DNA of 11,452 bases from positions 1 to 11,452 of the forward strand of contig JAUXNZ010000161.1 in NCBI GenBank assembly GCA_030682595.1. The letters run 5' to 3'. Under the pieces are notes generated by a model, which saw only the letters and a program-made list of their open reading frames with translations, was not told the DNA's origin and did not search any database. This DNA is from Rhodocyclaceae bacterium (GTDB taxonomy: Bacteria > Pseudomonadota > Gammaproteobacteria > Burkholderiales > Rhodocyclaceae). The position numbers and the translations under genes are program-made. Positions 6,147-11,452 of this stretch are shown piece after piece; positions within the stretch are counted from its first letter, which is position 1; every line of letters starts with the position of its first letter.

Positions 6147-7127
6147 ATGCAGGCTAAGGTATTGGTCAGTCGCGCGGTTTTTCCGGAGGTCATCGAGCGT
6201 CTCTCCGCGCATTTCGAGGTCGACTACAACGACCGCGATGCGGCGTTGCCCGCTGACCAGTTGGCCGCCCGCCTCGTCGGCAAGACCGGGGCGATTACCC
6301 TGCTGTCGGACCGTATCGATGCTGCCGTGCTGGCCGGCGCGCCGGGACTCAAGGCGGTGTGCAATGTCGCGGTGGGCTATAACAACTTCGACCTTGCCGC
6401 CATCACCCAGGCCGGGGTGATGGCCACCAACACGCCGGGTGTGCTCAACGACACCACGGCAGATATGGCCTGGGCGCTGCTGCTCGCCTCGGCGCGCCGT
6501 ATTGTCAGCGCCGACCAGTGGGTCCGCGCTGGCCAATGGCAGGGCTGGAAGTTTCACGACGGCTGGTTCGGCAACGACGTGCACCATGCCACGCTGGGCA
6601 TCCTCGGCATGGGGCGCATCGGCCAGGCCGTCGCCCGGCGCGCCGCCGGTTTCGAGATGCGTGTGCTCTATCACAACCGCACGCCGCTGGCCGCCGATCA
6701 GGAAGCAGCCTGCGGCGCCGCCTGGGTCAGCAAGGAGACCCTGCTGCGCGCGGCCGATTTCCTGGTGCTGCTGCTGCCCTATTCGCCGGCCGTCCACCAC
6801 ATCATCGGCGCGGCCGAGCTGGCACTGATGAAACCGACCGCGCACCTGATCAACATCGCCCGCGGTGGCATCGTGGATGACAACGCACTGATCGAAGCGC
6901 TGCAGCAGAAGCGCATTGCCGGGGCCGGCCTGGATGTGTTCGAAAACGAACCGGCGCTCGACCCGCGCTTCCTGGCGCTCGACAACGTCGTGCTGACGCC
7001 GCACATCGGCTCTTCGACGCGCGCCACGCGCCTGGCGATGGCGCTGCTGGCGGCCGACAACCTGATTGCCGCGCTGGGCGGGCAACGGCCGCCGAACCTG
7101 CTCAACCCGGAAGTCTTCGGTCGCTGA
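6147..7127 (+). CDS. ghrB: D-2-hydroxyacid dehydrogenase, GhrB-like (glyoxylate/hydroxypyruvate reductase)
   Basis: A 326-residue cytoplasmic NAD(P)-dependent dehydrogenase, the length of E. coli GhrB, which reduces glyoxylate and hydroxypyruvate to glycolate and D-glycerate. The N-terminal substrate domain has the substrate-loop motif NVAVGYNNFD (73-82). The Rossmann fold is marked by GILGMGRIGQ (151-160). The catalytic trio of the family is present: R239 (NIARGG), E268 (FENEP) and H286 (TPHIGS). After the second beta strand the sequence is YHNRT (175-179) without the acidic residue typical of NAD users, so NADPH preference is likely. GGAGG (6135-6139) sits 7 nt before the ATG. It is the last gene of the plus-strand operon and would interconvert the 2-oxo/2-hydroxy acid released by the amidase or brought in by TRAP. 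Close relatives include GyaR-type and other 2-ketoacid reductases, so the substrate is not fixed. Confidence 0.9.
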   Translation: MQAKVLVSRAVFPEVIERLSAHFEVDYNDRDAALPADQLAARLVGKTGAITLLSDRIDAAVLAGAPGLKAVCNVAVGYNNFDLAAITQAGVMATNTPGVLNDTTADMAWALLLASARRIVSADQWVRAGQWQGWKFHDGWFGNDVHHATLGILGMGRIGQAVARRAAGFEMRVLYHNRTPLAADQEAACGAAWVSKETLLRAADFLVLLLPYSPAVHHIIGAAELALMKPTAHLINIARGGIVDDNALIEALQQKRIAGAGLDVFENEPALDPRFLALDNVVLTPHIGSSTRATRLAMALLAADNLIAALGGQRPPNLLNPEVFGR

Positions 7128-7139
7128 TCCGTCCGACCG
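7118..7139. terminator. possible hairpin between convergent ghrB and mmsA
   Basis: CGGTCG (7118-7123, overlapping the last codons of ghrB) pairs perfectly with CGACCG (7134-7139) across a 10-nt loop. There is no T-run on either strand, so it is a weak candidate. It is reported because both genes end within 21 nt of each other and some termination signal is expected. Confidence 0.25.
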
Positions 7140-7148
7140 GCGCCCTGC

Positions 7149-8672
7149 TCAGTGCGTCGGCATGATGAAGGCGTTGGCCGACAGTTCGCCGGCCTGCGGC
7201 CAGCGCGCCGTCATGGTCTTGAGCCGCGTGTAGAAACGCACGCCCTCGGGGCCGTGAATGGCGTGGTCGCCGAACAGCGAATGCTTCCAGCCGCCGAAGC
7301 TGTGGAAGGCCATCGGCACGGGGATCGGTACGTTGATGCCGACCATGCCGACGGCAATGCGCCGTGAAAATTCGCGTGCGGTGTTGCCGCTGCGCGTGAA
7401 CACCGCGACGCCATTGCCGAACTCGTGGGCGTTGATCAGGCTGATCGCCGCGTCGAGATCGGGCACGCGCACCACCGCCAGCACCGGGCCGAAGATTTCC
7501 TCCTGGTAGATGCGCATCGATGCCTTGACCTTGTCAAACAGGCAGCCGCCGAGGAAGAAGCCGCCTTCGTGGCCGGGTACCTTGAATGACCGGCCATCGA
7601 CGACCAACTTGGCGCCTTCCTTGACGCCCTGGTCTACGTAAGCCTTGACCTTGTCATAATGCGCGCGGGTGACGAGCGGCCCCATGTCGGCGGCGGGATC
7701 GACGCCCGGGCCGATGCGCAAGCTCCGCGTCTTTTCGGCCATGCGCGTGACCAGAGCGTCGGCGATATCGCCGACGGCGACGGCGACCGAGATCGCCATG
7801 CAGCGTTCTCCGGCTGAACCGTAGGCGGCGCCCAGCAGGGCCTCGACCGTCTGGTCGAGGTCGGCATCGGGCATCACCACCATGTGGTTCTTGGCGCCAC
7901 CGAGCGCCTGGACGCGCTTGCCGTGCGCGGTGCCGGTGGCATAAATGTACTGGGCAATCGGTGTCGAGCCGACAAAGCTGACGGCCGCGACGCGCGGGTC
8001 GGTCAGCAAGGCATCGACCACCGTCTTGTCGCCATGCACGACGTTGAAGACGCCATCCGGCAGGCCGGCTTCACGTAGCAGTTCGGCCAGCATCAGGCTC
8101 GGCGACGGGTCGCGTTCGGAAGGCTTGAGGATGAAGGTATTGCCGCAGGCCAGCGCCACCGGGAACATCCACATCGGCACCATCACCGGAAAATTGAAGG
8201 GCGTGATGCCGGCGCAGACGCCAACCGGCTGCCGGATCGACCAGCTATCGACGCCGGCGCCGACCTGGTCGGAATACTCGCCCTTGAGCAGGTGGGGAAT
8301 GCCGCAGGCGAACTCGACCACCTCGATGCCGCGCGTCAGCTCCCCCTTGGCGTCGGACAGCACCTTGCCGTGTTCGTGGGTGATCTGCGCGGCGATCTCG
8401 TCGGCGTTCTTTTCCAGGAGTTCCTTGAACTTGAACAGGATGCGGGCGCGGCGTAGCGGCGTGGTGTCGGCCCAGCCGGGCAAGGCCGCCGTCGCTGCCT
8501 GGAGTGCAGTGTCAACGTCGGCGGTGCTGCCCAGCGGCACCTGCGACACTATTTCACCAGTCGCCGGGTTGAAAATATCGCCCCAGCGCTGGCCGGCGCC
8601 GGCATGCGGCTTGCCGTTGATGAAATGCGCGAGCTTGCGCGGTGCCGCTTCGTCGTAAAGTTTGGTGCTCAT
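7149..8672 (-). CDS. mmsA: CoA-acylating methylmalonate-semialdehyde dehydrogenase
   Basis: A 507-residue aldehyde dehydrogenase of the MmsA type (EC 1.2.1.27). It oxidises methylmalonate semialdehyde to propionyl-CoA (valine catabolism) or malonate semialdehyde to acetyl-CoA (beta-alanine and related routes) with NAD and CoA and loss of CO2. Diagnostic stretches are GITPFNFPVMVPMWMFP (155-171), the catalytic Cys291 in GSAGERCM (285-292), and the MmsA-only C-terminal block containing PVPMAFHSFGGWKHSLFGD. The hydrolytic ALDH motif ELGG is ALGG here (256-259), lacking the Glu, as expected for CoA-dependent thiolysis. The start at 8672 is supported by AAGGAG (8681-8686 on the complementary strand) 8 nt upstream and by MSTKLYDEA as a natural N-terminus. 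The frame is open further upstream but runs across the promoter. It converges on the TRAP operon. No other valine-degradation genes are in view. Confidence 0.95.
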   Translation of the reverse strand: MSTKLYDEAAPRKLAHFINGKPHAGAGQRWGDIFNPATGEIVSQVPLGSTADVDTALQAATAALPGWADTTPLRRARILFKFKELLEKNADEIAAQITHEHGKVLSDAKGELTRGIEVVEFACGIPHLLKGEYSDQVGAGVDSWSIRQPVGVCAGITPFNFPVMVPMWMFPVALACGNTFILKPSERDPSPSLMLAELLREAGLPDGVFNVVHGDKTVVDALLTDPRVAAVSFVGSTPIAQYIYATGTAHGKRVQALGGAKNHMVVMPDADLDQTVEALLGAAYGSAGERCMAISVAVAVGDIADALVTRMAEKTRSLRIGPGVDPAADMGPLVTRAHYDKVKAYVDQGVKEGAKLVVDGRSFKVPGHEGGFFLGGCLFDKVKASMRIYQEEIFGPVLAVVRVPDLDAAISLINAHEFGNGVAVFTRSGNTAREFSRRIAVGMVGINVPIPVPMAFHSFGGWKHSLFGDHAIHGPEGVRFYTRLKTMTARWPQAGELSANAFIMPTH

Positions 8673-8737
8673 CAGGCGTTCTCCTTGGACTGGCGTTTGC
8701 CGTGCGTTCGTAATGCTGAACGGCGTGCAATTTTGTG

Positions 8738-8755
8738 CACCAATTCTTATTGGTG
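8738..8755. promoter_or_regulatory. perfect 7-4-7 palindrome over the mmsA -10 element (operator candidate)
   Basis: CACCAAT (8738-8744), spacer TCTT, ATTGGTG (8749-8755) is a perfect inverted repeat that covers the predicted -10 hexamer of mmsA. A second, imperfect dyad, TGCA-N6-TGCA (8726-8739), lies next to it over the likely start site. A repressor bound here would block polymerase directly. The binding protein cannot be named from the motif. Confidence 0.5.
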
Positions 8756-8771
8756 GAGGGCTTGCTGTCAA
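8743..8771 (-). promoter_or_regulatory. sigma70-type promoter of mmsA
   Basis: Read on the minus strand, a perfect TTGACA -35 (8766-8771) is followed after exactly 17 nt by AAGAAT (8743-8748), a 4/6 match to TATAAT. Transcription would start near 8736, giving a leader of about 64 nt before the mmsA ATG. The element lies 22 nt downstream of the recJ stop, so mmsA can be expressed independently of recJ. Confidence 0.5.
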
Positions 8772-8780
8772 GCGGCGATT

Positions 8781-8796
8781 GGCCGTCAGGCCGTCA
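8781..8796. repeat. 8-bp perfect tandem duplication at the recJ stop codon
   Basis: GGCCGTCA occurs twice head to tail (8781-8788 and 8789-8796). On the minus strand the first copy met contains the recJ TGA stop. It looks like a slippage duplication. It does not alter the protein because it follows the stop. Confidence 0.6.
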
Positions 8797-10494
8797 CGCC
8801 GTTTCGAAGTGCTCCAGCACCAGTTGCACTTGCGCTGCGCCCTGCCACTCGTTGATGTCGAGCCGGAATGCCGCATGGATGCGGTCGGGGGCGCTGTCGG
8901 GATGGTTGAAACGGATGGCATCGAGACGCACGTTGCCTTTTTTCAGCGTGAGCTTGAGGTGCTTGTCTTTCAGCAGGCGTTGTTGCACGACCTCGAACTG
9001 GTCGGCGAACAGCGGGGCGGGGAAACCCTGGCCCCAGATGGCATCGGCCAGCAGGCGGGCCGGCGTCAGGCTGTAATAACCGGCTTCGAGCGGGCCGTCG
9101 GTTTCATGGCTGCGCGTGAGCGCGGCCGGGGAGAGCAGGGCGCGGGCGATTTCCTCGAAGGCGGCCGTGAAGTCGGCCAGGTCGCCTTCCCGGATCGCCA
9201 GGCCGGCGGCGGCGGCGTGGCCGCCGAAGCGCAGGATGAGACCGGGGCGGCGCTTGGCGACCAGATCGAGCGCGTCGCGCAGATGCAATCCGGGAATGGA
9301 GCGGCCCGAACCGCGCAGCTCGCCATTTGGTGCGTCTCCGGCGCGGGCGAAGACGACGGTGGGCCGATGCAGCTTTTCCTTGACGCGACCGGCGAGGATG
9401 CCGATGACGCCCTGGTGCCAGGCCGGATCGAAGAGGGTGAGGCTGGCGCGGCCCCCATGGTCGATGTCTTCGAGCTGGATGGCCGCCGCGGCCTGCATGT
9501 CGGCCTCGATGGCGCGGCGTTGCAGGTTGATGGCGTCGAGTTCCTGGGCGATGTTGAGCGCGCGGCCCAGGTCGTCGGTGACGAGACACTCGATGCCGAG
9601 GCTCATGTCGGCCAGCCGGCCGGCGGCATTCAGGCGCGGGCCGGCGGCGAAGCCGAGGTCGAAGGTGGACGCGCGGCTCGCCTCGCGTCCCGCAACTTGG
9701 AGCAGGGCGGCGATGCCGGCTTGCACTTTGCGCTGGCGGATGCGTGCCAGCCCCTGTGCGACGAGGATGCGGTTGTTGCGGTCGAGCGCCACGACATCGG
9801 CGACCGTGCCGAGCGCGACGAGGTCAAGCAGGGCGGCGAGATTGGGCTCGGCGCGGTCGCTAAAGGCGCCGCGTTTTCTGAGTTCTGCGCGGGTGGCGAG
9901 GGCGACGTAAAACATCACGCCCACGCCGGCAATGCTCTTGCTTGGAAAGCGGCAGCCGGGCTGGTTCGGGTTGACGATGGCATCCGCCGCCGGCAATTCG
10001 TCCCCGGGCAGATGGTGGTCGGTGACGATCACCGTCATGCCAAGTTGTTTGGCGGCGGCGACCCCCGCCACGCTGGCGATGCCGTTGTCGACGGTGATGA
10101 GCAGATCGGGCTGCCGCGCTGCCGCGAGTTGCACGACTTCGGGCGAGAGGCCATAGCCGGTCTCGAAGCGGTTGGGCACGAGGTAGTCGACAATTCCACC
10201 CATGGCGCGCAGGGCGCGCAGCCCGACGGCGCAAGCGGTGGCGCCGTCGCAGTCATAGTCGGCGACGATGAGGATTTTCTGTTTTCCGGTGATGGCATCG
10301 GCCAGCAGGGTCGCGGCGCGGTCGATGCCTTTCAGTTGTTCCGGCGGCAACAGCCCGGATAGGCTGGTATCGAGTTCGTCGGCAGCCAAGATGCCGCGTG
10401 CGGCATAGAGGCGCGCGAGCAGCGGATGGACGCCGGCCTGTTCGAGCATCAGCCGCGCGCGTTGCGGCACGGGGCGCACGGAAATCTGCGTCAT
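8794..10494 (-). CDS. recJ: single-stranded-DNA-specific exonuclease RecJ
   Basis: A 566-residue 5'-to-3' single-strand exonuclease of DHH-family type and normal RecJ length. It acts in RecF-pathway recombination, mismatch repair and base-excision repair. The DHH-domain metal ligands are visible: D79, D81 and D83 (VADYDCDG), D136 (TVDNG) and D159-H160-H161 (VTDHH). A GRLADM region, the DHHA1-domain motif GGHAAAAGLAI and the C-terminal oligonucleotide-binding domain ending LDINEWQGAAQVQLVLEH follow in order. The start is ATG 10494, which overlaps the stop of the upstream rpfE-like gene as ATGA, so the two are translationally coupled. A further upstream open frame is only the shadow of that neighbour. 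No clear terminator follows the stop, and the mmsA promoter begins 22 nt later. All metal-binding residues are present, so it should be functional. Confidence 0.96.
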   Translation of the reverse strand: MTQISVRPVPQRARLMLEQAGVHPLLARLYAARGILAADELDTSLSGLLPPEQLKGIDRAATLLADAITGKQKILIVADYDCDGATACAVGLRALRAMGGIVDYLVPNRFETGYGLSPEVVQLAAARQPDLLITVDNGIASVAGVAAAKQLGMTVIVTDHHLPGDELPAADAIVNPNQPGCRFPSKSIAGVGVMFYVALATRAELRKRGAFSDRAEPNLAALLDLVALGTVADVVALDRNNRILVAQGLARIRQRKVQAGIAALLQVAGREASRASTFDLGFAAGPRLNAAGRLADMSLGIECLVTDDLGRALNIAQELDAINLQRRAIEADMQAAAAIQLEDIDHGGRASLTLFDPAWHQGVIGILAGRVKEKLHRPTVVFARAGDAPNGELRGSGRSIPGLHLRDALDLVAKRRPGLILRFGGHAAAAGLAIREGDLADFTAAFEEIARALLSPAALTRSHETDGPLEAGYYSLTPARLLADAIWGQGFPAPLFADQFEVVQQRLLKDKHLKLTLKKGNVRLDAIRFNHPDSAPDRIHAAFRLDINEWQGAAQVQLVLEHFETA

Positions 10495-11452
10495 GCCAGT
10501 GTCGTCAGCGGGCGTGGCCGTTTCCAGAGCTGCCACCGTTCGCCGCGGGTGAGCGAAAACGCGACGGTCCGCGCGACGTCGGCGGCCCCCGCGATGCTCG
10601 TGCCGATCACGCGTAGCTCGCGACATTCGCGCTTCTGCAGACTGGCCAGGCCTGGGACGATCCAGTTGCGTTCGAGGTCCAGCAGGGCATTGCGCCAGGC
10701 CAGGGCATCAAAGGTCCTGGCCGGATGCTCCATGCTTTCAACGATGGCGAGGACGCGACCGCTGGCGGGCTGGAAGTGTTCCGGGGGCGCCAGGCAGGGC
10801 AGGTTGGCCAGGGTGCACAAGCCGGCCAGCACCGGGTCGCGACTCCAGGCGACGTTGAAATTGGCCTGCACCGCGTCGGGCAAGCTGCCCAGGCCCCAGG
10901 GCCACAGGCTGTTGATCAGCGGCTGGCCGAGTCTGTCGCGGCTGCGATTGACGGGATGGCTGTGCATGATCGTTTGCGCCGCCGCGATCAGCCGGCGCCA
11001 GGCTTGGCCGTCGGGGCCGCCGGGCAGGCCGGGGTCGACCGGTCGACTGATGGCATCCGCTAACGGGCAGGTCGTCAGTTCCAGCGGTTTGGCGAGCTGC
11101 AGTTCCCAGTGCGTGGGTGCGGAGGCCGAGAGCGTGCCCCAGTCGACGAATAGCGGGGCGACAGCCTCGATCAGCGCGGCCGCTTCCGCGGCGGTTACAT
11201 TCAGCCATGCCGGATCGGCGAGCGATATACCCTCACGCGCGACCTGCAAATGCACCGGATCAAGACATATCCAGTCTCCAGACGCCGTCCCCATGTTGGC
11301 GGCGGTACCGGCTGACGCCGTCCCGCCAGCGCCGACTTTATTGGCCCTCCACGCTCGCAACCCCGGCTCGCTGCCCCCCACCCCTGGAGGGGGCAATCCG
11401 CTGGCGTCGGCTTGGGACGGCCCGGCGCAGACTCGCAGCGCCGCCGCCGGCA
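10491..11452 (-). CDS. rpfE: RpfE-type protein (COG4255-like), 5' end outside window
   Basis: The C-terminal roughly 320 residues of a protein whose frame stays open to the window edge, so the true start is not visible. The motif DWICLDPVHLQVAREGISLAD, given here from 11266 downwards in coordinate, followed by conserved tryptophans and prolines (NSLWPWGLGSLP, AWRNALLDLE, and a KRPRPLTTLA end), is that of the RpfE-type family found next to recJ. The same gene pair exists in the Xanthomonas rpf cluster. Its biochemical role is not established, and older labels such as regulatory protein or phosphoglycerate-mutase-like should be treated with caution. It overlaps recJ by 4 nt (ATGA). Just upstream of the DPVHL motif is an unusual run of about 35 residues rich in G/A/P/S that looks like an in-frame insertion (see repeats at 11281-11395). 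A TTG at 11394-11396 could be taken for a start but lies inside that insertion. Confidence 0.8.
   Translation of the reverse strand, partial: PAAALRVCAGPSQADASGLPPPGVGGSEPGLRAWRANKVGAGGTASAGTAANMGTASGDWICLDPVHLQVAREGISLADPAWLNVTAAEAAALIEAVAPLFVDWGTLSASAPTHWELQLAKPLELTTCPLADAISRPVDPGLPGGPDGQAWRRLIAAAQTIMHSHPVNRSRDRLGQPLINSLWPWGLGSLPDAVQANFNVAWSRDPVLAGLCTLANLPCLAPPEHFQPASGRVLAIVESMEHPARTFDALAWRNALLDLERNWIVPGLASLQKRECRELRVIGTSIAGAADVARTVAFSLTRGERWQLWKRPRPLTTLA
11281..11324. repeat. 11-bp direct repeats in the rpfE-like gene
   Basis: GACGCCGTCCC occurs at 11281-11291 and again at 11314-11324, a 33-nt period, so the repeat is in frame and encodes GTAS twice on the minus strand. The bases between the copies are not repeated. 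It may mark a duplication or the edge of an inserted element in the coding sequence. Confidence 0.55.
11372..11395. repeat. GC-rich hairpin inside the rpfE-like coding region
   Basis: TGCCCCC (11372-11378) pairs perfectly with GGGGGCA (11389-11395), with CCA/TGG (11378-11380/11385-11387) able to form an alternative inner stem. Runs of C and G such as this are typical of dispersed intergenic hairpin repeats in betaproteobacteria, and finding one in an open reading frame is unusual. It is too GC-only to be an intrinsic terminator, since no T-run follows. Confidence 0.5.

Noticed and set aside
8673..8921. 83-residue upstream extension of MmsA
   Set aside because: It would run across the predicted promoter and the recJ 3' end. 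The residues before MSTKLYDEA do not look like ALDH sequence, and the ATG at 8672 has a good ribosome-binding site.
8662..10362. 566-codon plus-strand frame antisense to recJ
   Set aside because: It mirrors recJ almost exactly, is G/A/D/V-rich with no motif, and starts within mmsA and its leader. It is a codon-bias artefact.
11394..11396. TTG as the start of the rpfE-like gene
   Set aside because: The frame continues open to the window edge, and family-like sequence (ALRVCAGPSQAD) lies upstream of this codon, so the gene begins outside the window.
1..11452. CRISPR array, insertion sequence, phage or toxin-antitoxin genes
   Set aside because: No spaced direct-repeat array, transposase, integrase or toxin-antitoxin-like pair was found on either strand.

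Overview
The window is GC-rich chromosomal DNA, and all genes here look like ordinary single-copy bacterial genes. The organism is most likely a betaproteobacterium (Rhodocyclales/Burkholderiales type). This is inferred from the recJ gene translationally coupled to an RpfE-type gene, the TRAP transporter operon with an IclR regulator, and the codon usage. No 16S or other taxonomic marker is present, so this is a lean and not a proof.

Layout. (1) Positions 1-74 hold a tRNA-Val(GAC) that lacks its first 3 nt, followed by a clear rho-independent terminator (112-134). (2) Positions 135-531 are a gene-poor spacer, visibly more AT-rich than the rest (about 38-40% GC at 301-420), with several small inverted repeats. 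(3) Positions 532-7127, plus strand, hold an IclR-family regulator with a TTG start, a Tat-exported TRAP solute-binding protein, the TRAP small (DctQ) and large (DctM) membrane subunits, an amidase-signature hydrolase, a 55-residue two-helix membrane protein and a GhrB-like D-2-hydroxyacid dehydrogenase. From dctQ on, the genes overlap or are separated by under 30 nt, so this is probably one transcription unit. (4) Positions 7149-8672, minus strand, hold mmsA, a CoA-acylating (methyl)malonate-semialdehyde dehydrogenase. It converges on the operon with a 21-nt gap and has its own promoter-like element with an embedded palindrome. (5) Positions 8794-11452, minus strand, hold recJ, overlapped by 4 nt with an upstream RpfE-type gene whose 5' end lies beyond the window.

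How the genes may work together. The plus-strand set reads as a substrate-inducible uptake and catabolic module. The TRAP system imports an organic acid, the amidase hydrolyses an amide, and the GhrB-like enzyme interconverts a 2-hydroxy and a 2-oxo acid, under IclR control. The combination suggests an amidated 2-oxo or 2-hydroxy acid as substrate, but no residue here fixes its identity. mmsA may or may not share the pathway. recJ/rpfE is housekeeping context.

Most worth a second look: the unassigned TRAP-amidase-dehydrogenase module with its small membrane protein, an apparent in-frame insertion of a hairpin-bearing repeat in the rpfE-like gene, and the perfect 7-4-7 palindrome over the mmsA -10 region.
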